From positions 65,460-107,307 of the forward strand of contig JAHEFX010000001.1 in assembly GCA_024639975.1 (NCBI GenBank): a DNA stretch of 41,848 bases, written 5' to 3'. Positions 14,741 to 23,139 of this stretch are shown here, in pieces. The position numbers were made by a program, and so were the translations under genes. The first letter of the stretch is position 1; each line of letters starts with the position of its first letter. The DNA is from a bacterium. Its GTDB lineage: Bacteria > Actinomycetota > Acidimicrobiia > Spongiisociales > JAENVV01. Under the pieces are notes generated by a model. It was given only the letters and a program-made list of their open reading frames with translations, did no database searches and was not told the DNA's origin.

Positions 14741-16014
14741 GGGACGTCTGGTCGTTCGCCGAGGGTGACCACGATCGGCACGGAGCTGCCGTTGCGGTCG
14801 ACGATGACCTCCACCTCCTGGCCCGCACGGTAGCGACGGAGCAGCGAGGCCAACTCGTTCATGTTCTGGATCTCCTCGCCGTCGAAGGCGACGATCACGT
14901 CGTCCTCCTCGGCACCGGCATCGCCGAAAGCGGACTCGGTGATGTCGGCGAAGTCGCCGGTACCGTCGAAGATCTCACTGACCACGGCCCCGGCAGGGGT
15001 CCGTGCACCGTCCTCCAGCTCCTCGTAGAACGTCTGCCCGAGGATCCCGAGGAACGGGTGGTTGATGGAGCCGTTCGCGATGAGGTCGAGGGCGATGTTC
15101 TCGACGAGGTCGACCGGGATGGCGAAACCGACGCCCTCCACGGAGTCCCCGATGCTCTTGGCGGTGGTGATCCCGATGAGGGCTCCGTTCTGGTCCACGA
15201 GTGCGCCACCCGACGAGCCGCCGGAGATGGCGGCATCGGTCTGGATGAGTCCTTGGAGGTTGCGGGAGTCCCCGCCCGGTCGCTCGATGTCGAGCTGGCG
15301 CTCGAAGGCCGAGACGATCCCGACGCTCACGGACGGTCCCCCTGCCAGCCCGAGCGGGTTGCCGATGGCGATGGCGGGGTCGCCCAGGTCGATGGAGCCA
15401 CGATCGGCGATGGCAATCGGCTCCACGAGGCCCGGCTCGGTCTTGAGGACGGCGACGTCGGTGAGCTCGTCCCGACCGACCAACACCGCCTCGTAGACGC
15501 GCCCGTCGACGAGCTCGATCTCGATGAGCTCGGCGCCCTCGACAACGTGGTTGTTCGTCAGGATGTGGCCCTCGGCGGTGTAGCCGACACCGGATCCGCT
15601 GCCCGCAGGGAACAACAGCGGGTCTCCGTTCTCGTCCTCGCCGTTCTGCTCGTAGACCACCACCTGGACGACCGAGGGGAGAACGCGGTCGGCGACCTCC
15701 CCGATGTCGTTTGGCGCGTCCTCCGAGTCGGCCACGGCCAGCTCGACCGTGGTCACCCCTCGGGTCAGCGCGGGATTGGCGGTCACCCCGTCATCGTCGA
15801 GCGCGCCGGTGGCGGCCAACGTGCCCCATGTCGCGAGGCCCCCGATGGCACCGGCCACGATGGCGGTGACGAGCACCATCCCGAAGCGGCCCTGCCGGCT
15901 CGGACCGGCCTCGTCGATGACCTCGATGACGGTCGCGGGCGACTCCTCGGCGGGCGGGCCGGGAGCGGGGATGGGACCTTCAGGCCACCAGTCGGAATCG
16001 GAGGGAAGCGGCAT
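14737..16014 (-). CDS. htrA: HtrA/DegP-like serine protease with PDZ domain
   Basis: A 425-residue membrane-anchored protease for damaged envelope proteins. An N-terminal proline-rich cytoplasmic part is followed by one transmembrane helix (about 44-66), then the trypsin-like domain with the triad H156 (TNNHVV), D186 (ELTDVAVLK) and S268 (SGGSSGGAL). A PDZ domain lies at the C-terminus (GAVVSEIFDG..., DDVIVAFDGEEIQNMNELASLLRRYRAG). Start set at the ATG at 16014: TACACT lies 7 nt before it without a Shine-Dalgarno, as in other leaderless genes here, and a longer frame would overlap moaE. The proximity of the sigma/anti-sigma/RseB operon matches its known use as an envelope-stress protease. It overlaps the DUF2342 gene by four bases. 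Confidence 0.93.
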   Translation of the reverse strand: MPLPSDSDWWPEGPIPAPGPPAEESPATVIEVIDEAGPSRQGRFGMVLVTAIVAGAIGGLATWGTLAATGALDDDGVTANPALTRGVTTVELAVADSEDAPNDIGEVADRVLPSVVQVVVYEQNGEDENGDPLLFPAGSGSGVGYTAEGHILTNNHVVEGAELIEIELVDGRVYEAVLVGRDELTDVAVLKTEPGLVEPIAIADRGSIDLGDPAIAIGNPLGLAGGPSVSVGIVSAFERQLDIERPGGDSRNLQGLIQTDAAISGGSSGGALVDQNGALIGITTAKSIGDSVEGVGFAIPVDLVENIALDLIANGSINHPFLGILGQTFYEELEDGARTPAGAVVSEIFDGTGDFADITESAFGDAGAEEDDVIVAFDGEEIQNMNELASLLRRYRAGQEVEVIVDRNGSSVPIVVTLGERPDVP

Positions 16015-16021
16015 GGGAGGA

Positions 16022-16027
16022 AGTGTA
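16022..16027 (-). promoter_or_regulatory. -10 box, leaderless type, for htrA
   Basis: TACACT on the minus strand, 7 nt before the ATG at 16014. It supports that start over the one at 16152. Confidence 0.45.
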
Positions 16028-16133
16028 TGGGTGGCTCGAATGAACGCAGGTGGAAATGCCGTACTCACAGCAACTTCACAGGTACGGGCCACCCCCGGCT
16101 CGTGGATGGTCGTATCGGTGACTCCGGGTCCGG

Positions 16134-16550
16134 TCAGGAGCCCTTGGACCACTCCTCGCCGCCGGGCCAGAACTCCTTCTTCCAGATCGGCGCACGGGCC
16201 TTCAGTTCGTCGATGATGAACCGTGCGGCGGCAAAGGCGTCGCCCCGGTGGGCTGCGGCGACCCCGACCACCACGGTCTCCTCGCCGAGGAGGGCGGTGC
16301 CGGTCCGGTGCTCCACCGACACCCGGAGTACCGGCCAGCGCTCGACCGCTTCGTCGACGATGACGCCGATGGCGGACTCGACGTGCTCCTCGTATGCCTC
16401 GTACTCGAGTTTCGTGACGCCGTCCTTGCCCGGGGAGTGGTCCCGCACGTGGCCGGTGAAGACGACCGACGCACCGGCGCTCGGGTCGGCGATCCGGCCA
16501 TGTGTCGCCGCGAGGTCGAGGGCTTCGTCGAGGACGGCGATGTGGCGCAT
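16134..16550 (-). CDS. moaE: Molybdopterin synthase catalytic subunit
   Basis: Large subunit of molybdopterin synthase, which inserts two sulfurs into precursor Z using thiocarboxylated MoaD. The 138-residue chain has the family pattern VVFTGHVRDHSPGKDGVTKLEYEAYEEH, then VLRVSVEHRTGTALLGEETVVVGVAAAHRGDAF, and the catalytic end LKARAPIWKKEFWPGGEEW (the conserved lysines of PIWKKE). No moaD or other cofactor gene is close. The ATG at 16550 was chosen because TAGGGT stands 7 nt before it; an upstream GTG at 16559 would lie inside that box. 119 nt separate it from htrA downstream, which has its own -10 box. It implies that the organism makes molybdenum cofactor. Confidence 0.95.
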   Translation of the reverse strand: MRHIAVLDEALDLAATHGRIADPSAGASVVFTGHVRDHSPGKDGVTKLEYEAYEEHVESAIGVIVDEAVERWPVLRVSVEHRTGTALLGEETVVVGVAAAHRGDAFAAARFIIDELKARAPIWKKEFWPGGEEWSKGS

Positions 16551-16557
16551 TGGGGGC

Positions 16558-16563
16558 ACCCTA
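16558..16563 (-). promoter_or_regulatory. -10 box, leaderless type, for moaE
   Basis: TAGGGT on the minus strand, 7 nt before the moaE ATG at 16550. Confidence 0.45.
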
Positions 16564-16593
16564 CGGCCTGTCCACTAGGGTGCCGTCGAGCTG

Positions 16594-16607
16594 AACGAAC
16601 GGTCGTT
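16594..16607. promoter_or_regulatory. Inverted repeat AACGA-N4-TCGTT, candidate TetR-type operator
   Basis: The sequence AACGAACGGTCGTT lies in the 148-nt spacer between moaE and the acyl-CoA synthetase gene. Its form resembles operators of TetR regulators of acyl-CoA metabolism, which would suit control of the downstream ligase-transporter operon. That is inference; no TetR gene is in the window. Confidence 0.3.
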
Positions 16608-16647
16608 GGTTTCTTGTGAATTTCAACCCGGCTCCGAAATCATTGCG

Positions 16648-16653
16648 TAAGGT
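16648..16653 (+). promoter_or_regulatory. Candidate -10 box of the acyl-CoA synthetase/ABC transporter operon
   Basis: TAAGGT about 45 nt before the ATG at 16699. No clear -35. An AGAGGG stretch follows at 16674-16679. Confidence 0.3.
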
Positions 16654-16698
16654 CCCCGACACCCTGAGCCAACAGAGGGCTTGTACTTGACCGCCACG

Positions 16699-18567
16699 AT
16701 GACGCCTCCGGACGCGCCCACTCCCACGACCGGCTACCACACGATCGCGGCCCGAGTCCGCGACTGGGCCGAACGGTCCCCCGATGCCGTGTCGATGCGC
16801 GAGAAGGACTTCGGCATCTGGCAGGAGTACACCTGGGCGCAGTTCTGGGACCTCGTCCTCGACGCAGCGCACGGCTTGCTCGCCCTCGGTGTCGAGCCGG
16901 GTGACCGGGTTTCCATCCATTCCGAGGACAGGCCCGAGTGGTTCATCCTCGACGTGGCCACCGTTGCGATCCGAGGGATCACCGTCGGTCTCTACCCGAC
17001 AAATCCCGCTGCCGAGGTGCAGTACCTCCTCTCCGACTCCGGGTCGTCGATCCTCTTCGCCGAGGACCAGGAGCAGGTCGACAAGTGGCTCGAGGTCTCG
17101 GCCACCCTGCCGAAGCTGAGGACGGTCCTGTATGTCGAGCCACGAGGGGTCGTGAAGTACGACGACGACCGTCTCGTCTACTGGGAAGACTTCCTCGAGA
17201 CCGGGCGCAAGCACCGGGCCGAGCACGCCGGCGAGGTGGAGCGGCTCATGGGTGAGGCGCAGGCCGAGGACATCATGACCCTCGTCTACACCTCGGGCAC
17301 GACCGGCCCGCCCAAGGGGGCGATGCTCTCCAACGAGAACGCCGAGTTCGCGATCGACAAGATCGTGAACAGCCCCCAGCGGATCCCCGGTGGCGGTGCG
17401 CCGACTCCCGACGACGAGATCCTCACCTACCTGCCGTTGTGTCACGTCGCCGAGCGCGTCTTCTCGACCTGGTCGGTCATCGGCACCGGCGCCAAGGCCA
17501 ACTTCGCCGAGTCGATCGACACGGTGCAGATCAACCTGCGCGAGATCCAGCCGACGGTCTTCTTCGCCGTGCCCCGGATCTGGGAGAAGATCCACGCGTC
17601 GATCCTGATCAAGGGCCAGGACGCCACTCGTTTCAAGCGGCTCATGCTCGGCATGGCCACCAGGGCGGCCGGCGTGATCGGCCGGGAGCGGGTTGCCAAC
17701 GGGGGCGACTACACGGCCAAGGCCAAGCTGCTCGACATGATCTGGCGACCCCTGGTCTTCCGAGCCCTGCTGGAGCGAATCGGCATGAGGCGCTGCCGCT
17801 ATGCATCCACGGGTGCGGCCCCGATCGCCCCGGAGGTGCTCGAGTTCTTCCTCGGTATCGGCGTCCCGGTCTACGAGCTCTACGGCATGACCGAGAACGC
17901 AGCCGTCGCGACGGGCAACTGGGCCGGGCGGATGAAGCTCGGCACGGTCGGGGAGCCGTACCCGGGCATCGGCCTGCGGCTCGACGGCGACACGGGCGAG
18001 ATCCAGACGAAGCACCCCGGCGTCTTCATGGGCTACTGGAACAAGCCCGAGGCGACCGAGGAGACGTTCACCGAGGATGGCTGGCTCAAGACCGGCGACG
18101 TGGGGGTGTGGGTCGACGGCACCCACATCAAGATCGTCGATCGCATCAAGCACATCATCATCACCGCCGGCGGCAAGAACATCTCGCCGTCCGAGATCGA
18201 GAACAAGCTGAAGACCAGCCCGTACATCCGCGAAGCCATGGTCATCGGCGACAGCCAGAAGTACCTCACGGCCCTGATCGGTATCGAGCTCGACACGGTC
18301 GGCAACTGGGCGCTCCGCAAGGGGATCCCCTACACCACCTACCGGGACCTCTCCGAGAAGGAAGAGGTCATCGAGTTGGTCCAGCAGGTCGTCAACGAGA
18401 CCAACGAGCAGTTCGCCCGGGTGGAGCACATCCGCAAGTTCCGGCTCATCCCCAAGGAGCTGGACCACGAGGACGGCGAGCTCACCGCCACCCAGAAGGT
18501 CAAGCGGAGTGCGATGGAGGACATGTTCGGTGACCTCGTCGTGGACATGTACGGGCCCAAGGGATGA
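16699..18567 (+). CDS. Long-chain fatty acid-CoA ligase-type AMP-binding enzyme
   Basis: Adenylate-forming ligase of about 622 residues that activates a carboxylic acid with ATP and CoA. Motifs: P-loop LVYTSGTTGPPKGAML, LPLCHVAERVFSTW, YGMTENAAVATGNW, the hinge segment DGWLKTGDVGVWVDGTHIKIVDRIKHIIITAGGKNISPSEIEN, and a C-terminal lysine region ELTATQKVKRS. It resembles the long FadD15/eukaryote-like branch. Its stop overlaps the ATG of livH (ATGA), and four transporter genes follow, so it probably activates the imported compound. Start uncertain: ATG 16699 has no Shine-Dalgarno, while an in-frame TTG at 16687 has AGAGGG 7 nt before it. The substrate cannot be told; fatty, branched or aromatic acids are all possible. 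Confidence 0.92.
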   Translation: MTPPDAPTPTTGYHTIAARVRDWAERSPDAVSMREKDFGIWQEYTWAQFWDLVLDAAHGLLALGVEPGDRVSIHSEDRPEWFILDVATVAIRGITVGLYPTNPAAEVQYLLSDSGSSILFAEDQEQVDKWLEVSATLPKLRTVLYVEPRGVVKYDDDRLVYWEDFLETGRKHRAEHAGEVERLMGEAQAEDIMTLVYTSGTTGPPKGAMLSNENAEFAIDKIVNSPQRIPGGGAPTPDDEILTYLPLCHVAERVFSTWSVIGTGAKANFAESIDTVQINLREIQPTVFFAVPRIWEKIHASILIKGQDATRFKRLMLGMATRAAGVIGRERVANGGDYTAKAKLLDMIWRPLVFRALLERIGMRRCRYASTGAAPIAPEVLEFFLGIGVPVYELYGMTENAAVATGNWAGRMKLGTVGEPYPGIGLRLDGDTGEIQTKHPGVFMGYWNKPEATEETFTEDGWLKTGDVGVWVDGTHIKIVDRIKHIIITAGGKNISPSEIENKLKTSPYIREAMVIGDSQKYLTALIGIELDTVGNWALRKGIPYTTYRDLSEKEEVIELVQQVVNETNEQFARVEHIRKFRLIPKELDHEDGELTATQKVKRSAMEDMFGDLVVDMYGPKG

Positions 18568-19532
18568 TTCCAACGGTCGTGCTCGCCCAGGCCGGCGCTA
18601 CGAACGATTTCGCCGAGATGGTCGCCGAGGGACTCTCCCTCGGGTCGATCTACGCCCTGCTCGGCATGGGTCTCGTCATCATCTTCAAGGCGACGCGCGT
18701 CCTCAACTTCGCCCATGGTGCCCTGACGGCGGCCGGCGCGTACCTGATTGCAGCCTTCGCCTCCATCTACGACATCCCGGGCCGCTGGATCCCGGGTGTG
18801 GCCCCTTGGTTCTCCTGGACGTTGTCGGTCATCCTGGCCCTGATCGCCGCAGCCTTTCTCGGTGTCCTGCTCGAGCGGGCCTTCATCCGACCGATGGTCG
18901 GCGAGGAGATGTTCGCTGTCGCCCTCGTGACACTCGGCGTCGACATCATGTTGCGCGGCATCACCAACGACTTCATCGGCACCGATCCCCGGCCGCTGGG
19001 CGACCCGTTCGGTACCCAGATCCTGGACCTCGGCTGGGTCACCGTCGCCTACAGCGAGGTGGCCCAGTTCTTCACCGCCGTCGTGTTGGTCGCCGGCGTC
19101 GCCCTCTTCTTCCGCAGCCGAACCGGTATCGCGATGCGTGCCACGGCGTTCGACCAGGAGGCCGCGCGCGCCCAGGGGATCAACGTCGGCCGGATCTTCT
19201 CGATCGCTTGGGCGATCGGTGCGGTCCTTGCCACCGTCGCCGGCCTGTTCATCTCGATCTTTCCCCGGCGATCGGCTGGCGTCGACACCTCGACGGCGTT
19301 CTTCGTGTTCCGAGCCTTCCCGGTCGTCATAGTCGGCGGACTCGACTCGGTGGTCGGCGCGATCCTCGGTGGTTTCATGATCGGCTTCGCCGAGTCGGCT
19401 GCGGTGTCGTACCTGCAGTTCGACTTCCTGGGTGCCGGCTTTGGCGGCATCGTCCCCTACATCGTGATGCTGATCGTGCTGATCGTGCGTCCGTATGGGA
19501 TCTTCGGTACGGAGGAGATACGCCGTGTGTGA
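18564..19532 (+). CDS. livH: Branched-chain amino acid-type ABC transporter permease LivH
   Basis: A 322-residue inner-membrane permease of the LivH family with about eight hydrophobic helices. The family pattern GLSLGSIYALLGMGLVIIFKATRVLNFAHGALTAAGAY appears at residues 27-65, and GIAMRATAFDQEAARAQGINVGRIFSIAWAIGAVLATVAGLF contains the loop that docks to the ATPase. GGLDSVVGAILGGFMIGFAE is the conserved C-terminal part. The ATG overlaps the stop of the acyl-CoA ligase gene, and livM follows after 27 nt. The first residues are MIPTVVLAQAG, a slightly longer N-terminus than usual. It forms the channel with LivM. Confidence 0.96.
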   Translation: MIPTVVLAQAGATNDFAEMVAEGLSLGSIYALLGMGLVIIFKATRVLNFAHGALTAAGAYLIAAFASIYDIPGRWIPGVAPWFSWTLSVILALIAAAFLGVLLERAFIRPMVGEEMFAVALVTLGVDIMLRGITNDFIGTDPRPLGDPFGTQILDLGWVTVAYSEVAQFFTAVVLVAGVALFFRSRTGIAMRATAFDQEAARAQGINVGRIFSIAWAIGAVLATVAGLFISIFPRRSAGVDTSTAFFVFRAFPVVIVGGLDSVVGAILGGFMIGFAESAAVSYLQFDFLGAGFGGIVPYIVMLIVLIVRPYGIFGTEEIRRV

Positions 19533-19559
19533 GCATCCCACGACCGAGGTGAGGGTGTC

Positions 19560-20798
19560 ATGAGGGGTCGCCCACTGCTCTACACGAGCTACCAGGAGGA
19601 CCAGTCCCTCCTGAACACCTGGACCAAGAAGCTGATGGCCGCGCTGTTCTTGGCGCTGCTCCTCATCGCGCCGTTCGGCATCGTCCCGGGACTCGGGTTC
19701 CTCGGTGACAACGACTGGGTCAAGTTGATGAGCCAGGTCTTCATCTTCGCCATCGGCGCGCTCGGGCTGAATCTCCTCACCGGGCTGGCGGGACAGGTCT
19801 CCCTCGGACACTCGTTCTTCCTGGGTATCGGCGCCTATACGGCCGCTTGGCTCGGCGGTGAGGCCGGCGGTGCCCTGCTGGGTGAGGGCCTGCCCATGTG
19901 GGTGTGGCTGCCGGCGGCAGCCGTGGTGCCGGCGATCATCGGGCTCATCGTCGGGCCGACGGCCGTCCGCGTCCGCGGGCTCTATCTGGCGATCGTGACC
20001 CTCGGACTCGTGATCATCGGCGAGTACGTCTTCCGAAACTGGAAGGGCCTCACGGGTGGATCCCAGTCGGGCAGGACGCACCCGGAGTTCCAGTTCAAGT
20101 TCTGGAAGGAAGGCACGCCGTTGTTCGACTTCGGTCAGGACGCGACGATCGCCGGGTTCCAGATCTCGTCGGAGGTCTCGACCTACATGCTGATGCTCGG
20201 CTTCGCGGTGGCAGCCGTGCTCGTCGCCAAGAACATCCAGCGCAGCCGGACGGGTCGGGCCTTCCAGGCGATTCGTGACCGGGACGTGGCCGCGGAGGTG
20301 ATGGGTGTCAACGAGTTCAAGTACAAGCTCCTGGCATTCGGCCTCTCGTCGGCATTCGCCGGTTTCGCCGGAGCCCTGCTCGCCTCCTTCGTCGGCCGCT
20401 CGATCCCCGAACGCTTCGACCTCTTCCTGGCCGTGCAGTTCATCGCCATGATCATCATCGGTGGCGCCGGAACCGTCTCGGGCACCCTGATGGGCGCGGC
20501 GTTCGTGCTCATCCTGCCGCGGGTCGTGCGCGACCTCACGGACTGGGGAGCGGCCATCGTGGAGTCGGGCGAGGGCGTGCTCGCGTGGATCGGCGACCTC
20601 TTCATCGCCACGTCCCCGGACGACTTCGGCCTCATCAATACGCTGCCCGGTGTCGGACCCGGTCTGTCGGTCGACCAGCTCAACGGCGTACTGTTCGGAT
20701 TGCTCATCGTGCTGTTCCTGATCTTCGAGCCGTTGGGTCTCTACGGGATCTGGCTTCGCATCAGGAACTACTGGAAGGGTTGGCCGTTCACCTACTAG
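19560..20798 (+). CDS. livM: Branched-chain amino acid-type ABC transporter permease LivM
   Basis: Second permease, 412 residues, with about ten hydrophobic segments. Typical LivM segments are ALGLNLLTGLAGQVSLGHSFFLGIGAYTAAWL (about 62-94), RVRGLYLAIVTLGLVIIGEYVFRNWKGLTGGSQ, and the ATPase-docking loop GRAFQAIRDRDVAAEVMGVNEFKYKLLAFGLSSAFAGFAGALLA. The region around 320-370, with TSPDDFGLINTLPGVGPGLSVDQLNG, is an extra loop before the last helix. The start ATG has GAGGTGAGG upstream at acceptable distance. The binding-protein gene follows after 69 nt with its own strong ribosome-binding site. Confidence 0.95.
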   Translation: MRGRPLLYTSYQEDQSLLNTWTKKLMAALFLALLLIAPFGIVPGLGFLGDNDWVKLMSQVFIFAIGALGLNLLTGLAGQVSLGHSFFLGIGAYTAAWLGGEAGGALLGEGLPMWVWLPAAAVVPAIIGLIVGPTAVRVRGLYLAIVTLGLVIIGEYVFRNWKGLTGGSQSGRTHPEFQFKFWKEGTPLFDFGQDATIAGFQISSEVSTYMLMLGFAVAAVLVAKNIQRSRTGRAFQAIRDRDVAAEVMGVNEFKYKLLAFGLSSAFAGFAGALLASFVGRSIPERFDLFLAVQFIAMIIIGGAGTVSGTLMGAAFVLILPRVVRDLTDWGAAIVESGEGVLAWIGDLFIATSPDDFGLINTLPGVGPGLSVDQLNGVLFGLLIVLFLIFEPLGLYGIWLRIRNYWKGWPFTY

Positions 20799-20867
20799 GT
20801 GGGGGGCACAACGGCGGCAGGGCCCAGGCCCCGCCGCTTGGAGAGAGAAGGAAACAGGAGGAACCGA

Positions 20868-22271
20868 ATGAAGCATCTGACCAGATGGTTGGTGCTGCTC
20901 CTTGCGTTCGCCATGGTCGCCGCTGCGTGTTCGCAGGGCGACGACGGTGACGCGACGGACGACACCGAAGCAACTGAGACCACCGAGGCCACGGACGACG
21001 GTGACAGCACCGAAACGACCGAGGACATGACCGACGACACCGAGGGTGACGGCGGCGACATGATGGAGCTTGCCACCGACTTCGGCGTCGACACCGAGAA
21101 CATGACGATCACGCTCGGACTGCTGTCCGACCTCACCGGGCCGTTCGGGCCGCTGGTGAGCGCCATCGCCGAGGGCATCCGCGTCTACTGGGAGGACGTG
21201 AACGCCAATGGCGGGATCAACGGATACACCGTCGAGCTCGACGTCGTGGACACCGTGTATGTCGTGGACAGCCACGTGCAGCTCTACGAAGAGATGCGAG
21301 ACAACGTGGCGGCCATCCAGCACTCGACGGGCTCGCCGCACACGGTCGCGATCCTGCCGCAGCTGGCCGAGGACAGCATGCTGACGATCCCGTTGACCTG
21401 GTACTCGGGGTGGTCCGATCCGGCCCTCAACGCCAACCTGTTGTCGCATGGCTCGCCGTACTGCCTGGAGTCGATGAACGGCATCTCGTACATCGCCGAG
21501 GACACCGGCGGCACGACGATCGCCATCGCCTCGGTCCCCGGTGACTACGGCCTCGACGGTGCCGCTGGCGCTGCTCTCGCCGCCGAGGCCCTGGGCCTCG
21601 AGGTGGTCTACGACGGATCCGGCCAGATCATCCCATCGGATGAGACGACACTCACGGCGGTGGCCAACGGGATCACTGATTCCGGGGCTGAGATCGTCTG
21701 GACGACGACGACGCCGGGAACGATGTCCGCGATCTTCGGTCAGGCGATCGCGAACGGATTCAACGGCGCCTGGGGCGGCAACTCGCCGAACTGGTCACCG
21801 TCGTTCGTTGCGCCGGACTCGCCGATCAAGGACGCCATCGCCGAGATGTACTACAACTCGACGTACCAGGTGCCCTGGTTCGATCCGGCGGCCGACGCCG
21901 AGCGTGAGCTGTTCCGTCAGTACAACGCCGAGGCTCCGGCTCTCGACTACTACCTCGAGGGCTTCACGGAGGCCAAGATCATGCACGAAGCATTGCTTGC
22001 GGCCTATGACAACGGTGACTGGACCCGAGCGGGCATCCTCGCTGCGGCCAAGTCGCTGGAGTCCGTGGAGCTGGGGTCCTACGCCCCATCAGAGGTCTAC
22101 GCGGGCGAGCCCAACGAGCGGGTACAGCGGGCGTCGTACATCGGTCGCCCCGATCCGGCTGGATTGGCAGCCGGCGAATCGACCGGATGGACTCTCTCCG
22201 AGGGTCCCTACACGGCCGACATCACCGCCGCGTACGAGTTCAACGAGGCCTGCTACTCGCTGGACGGCTGA
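20868..22271 (+). CDS. ABC transporter substrate-binding lipoprotein (Liv/Peripla_BP_6 type)
   Basis: A 467-residue secreted lipoprotein that catches the substrate for the LivHM channel. Signal peptide with lipobox VAAAC (Cys21), then a 50-residue linker made almost only of Asp, Thr, Glu and Ala, and a type-I periplasmic binding fold beginning at MTITLGLLSDLTGPFGPLVSAIAEGIRVYWEDVNANGGINGYTVEL. ATG 20868 is preceded by CAGGAGGAACC, a strong ribosome-binding site, which explains why the upstream open frame was trimmed. A stable 12-bp hairpin follows the stop, which would leave the binding protein in excess over the ATPases. The long acidic linker is typical of lipoproteins in saline-adapted actinobacteria, an inference only. 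Confidence 0.93.
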   Translation: MKHLTRWLVLLLAFAMVAAACSQGDDGDATDDTEATETTEATDDGDSTETTEDMTDDTEGDGGDMMELATDFGVDTENMTITLGLLSDLTGPFGPLVSAIAEGIRVYWEDVNANGGINGYTVELDVVDTVYVVDSHVQLYEEMRDNVAAIQHSTGSPHTVAILPQLAEDSMLTIPLTWYSGWSDPALNANLLSHGSPYCLESMNGISYIAEDTGGTTIAIASVPGDYGLDGAAGAALAAEALGLEVVYDGSGQIIPSDETTLTAVANGITDSGAEIVWTTTTPGTMSAIFGQAIANGFNGAWGGNSPNWSPSFVAPDSPIKDAIAEMYYNSTYQVPWFDPAADAERELFRQYNAEAPALDYYLEGFTEAKIMHEALLAAYDNGDWTRAGILAAAKSLESVELGSYAPSEVYAGEPNERVQRASYIGRPDPAGLAAGESTGWTLSEGPYTADITAAYEFNEACYSLDG

Positions 22272-22284
22272 ACCAACCGATTCG

Positions 22285-22314
22285 GTCCTGGGGGCGTTTC
22301 GGCGCCCCCAGGAC
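22285..22314 (+). terminator. Stem-loop between binding protein and ATPase genes
   Basis: Perfect 12-bp stem GTCCTGGGGGCG (22285-22296) / CGCCCCCAGGAC (22303-22314) with a 6-nt loop. It probably acts as partial terminator or RNA-stabilising hairpin for the upstream binding-protein message. Confidence 0.65.
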
Positions 22315-22344
22315 CCCTACCCCCGACCCCGCAACGGAGGAAGA

Positions 22345-23139
22345 TTGCTCGAAGTCGCCAACCTCGAAGTCGTCTACAACGACGTCGTCCTGGTACTGCG
22401 CGGCATCTCTTTGGAGGTGCCGGACGGGAGCATCGTCGCCCTCCTGGGTGCGAACGGTGCCGGCAAGACCACGACGCTCCGTGCAATCGGCGGGTTGCTC
22501 GATGTCCACGAAGGAGACGTGACCAAGGGTCACGTGACCTTCGACGGCGCCGACATCACCGAGCTGGACCCGTCTGATCGGGTGAAGCTCGGAATCAGCC
22601 AAGTGTTGGAGGGGCGCCGGATCTTCGGAGAGCTCACCGTCGATGAGAACCTGGCTGCCGGGGCGTACGTCAATCGTGATCGCAAGGCGACCTCGGCTGC
22701 CTATGACCAGGTGATGACCCTGTTCCCTCGGCTGGCCGAGCGCCGCAAGGCGACCGCCGGGTACCTCTCGGGCGGCGAGCAGCAGATGCTCGCCATCGGA
22801 CGGGCGCTGATGCAGTCGCCGAAGCTCTTGGTCCTCGACGAACCGTCGCTCGGTCTGGCGCCGCTGTTGGTCCAACAGGTCCGGGACATCATCGTCGACG
22901 TCAACAAGGCCGGGGTCTCGATCCTGCTGATCGAGCAGAACGCCAACATGGCGCTCTCGATCGCCGACTACGGCTACATCATGGAGACCGGGAAGGTCGT
23001 CATGGACGGCGACCCCCAAAAGCTCCTGAAGGACGAGGACGTCCAGGAGTTCTACCTCGGCCTCCACGGCGACGAGGGGGAGCGGAAGAGCTTCCGGGAT
23101 GTGAAGCACTACAAGCGCAGGAAGCGGTGGCTGTCATGA
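22345..23139 (+). CDS. livF: ABC transporter ATPase LivF
   Basis: A 264-residue ATPase of the LivF family. It begins MLEVANLEVVYNDVVLVLRGISLEV, with Walker A LLGANGAGKTTT (about 34-45), Q-loop ISQVLEGRRIFGELTVDENL, signature YLSGGEQQMLAIGRAL, Walker B LLVLDEPSLGLAP, and the switch segment ILLIEQNANMALSIADYGYIMETG. The start is TTG at 22345 with GGAGGA at ideal spacing; the much longer frame upstream is a shadow of the binding-protein gene. The C-terminus has an extra basic tail (KSFRDVKHYKRRKRWLS). The stop overlaps the next ATG. With LivG it drives the transporter. Confidence 0.95.
   Translation: MLEVANLEVVYNDVVLVLRGISLEVPDGSIVALLGANGAGKTTTLRAIGGLLDVHEGDVTKGHVTFDGADITELDPSDRVKLGISQVLEGRRIFGELTVDENLAAGAYVNRDRKATSAAYDQVMTLFPRLAERRKATAGYLSGGEQQMLAIGRALMQSPKLLVLDEPSLGLAPLLVQQVRDIIVDVNKAGVSILLIEQNANMALSIADYGYIMETGKVVMDGDPQKLLKDEDVQEFYLGLHGDEGERKSFRDVKHYKRRKRWLS

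Noticed and set aside
13638-14828. Arg/Pro-rich frame of 396 codons on the same strand as the DUF2342 gene
   Set aside because: Other frame of the DUF2342 gene, which carries the HExxH motif; composition is typical of a frame-shifted reading.
15058-16578. Plus-strand frame of 506 codons over htrA and moaE
   Set aside because: Shadow of two conserved minus-strand genes.
16561-18573. Antisense open frame of 670 codons over the acyl-CoA ligase gene
   Set aside because: The plus strand encodes a full-length adenylate-forming enzyme with all motifs; the reverse frame has none.
18339-21449. Antisense open frame of 1036 codons over livH, livM and the binding-protein gene
   Set aside because: It is opposite to three clearly conserved genes, has no recognisable domain, and is rich in Arg/Asp/Gly/His as expected from reading high-GC codons backwards.
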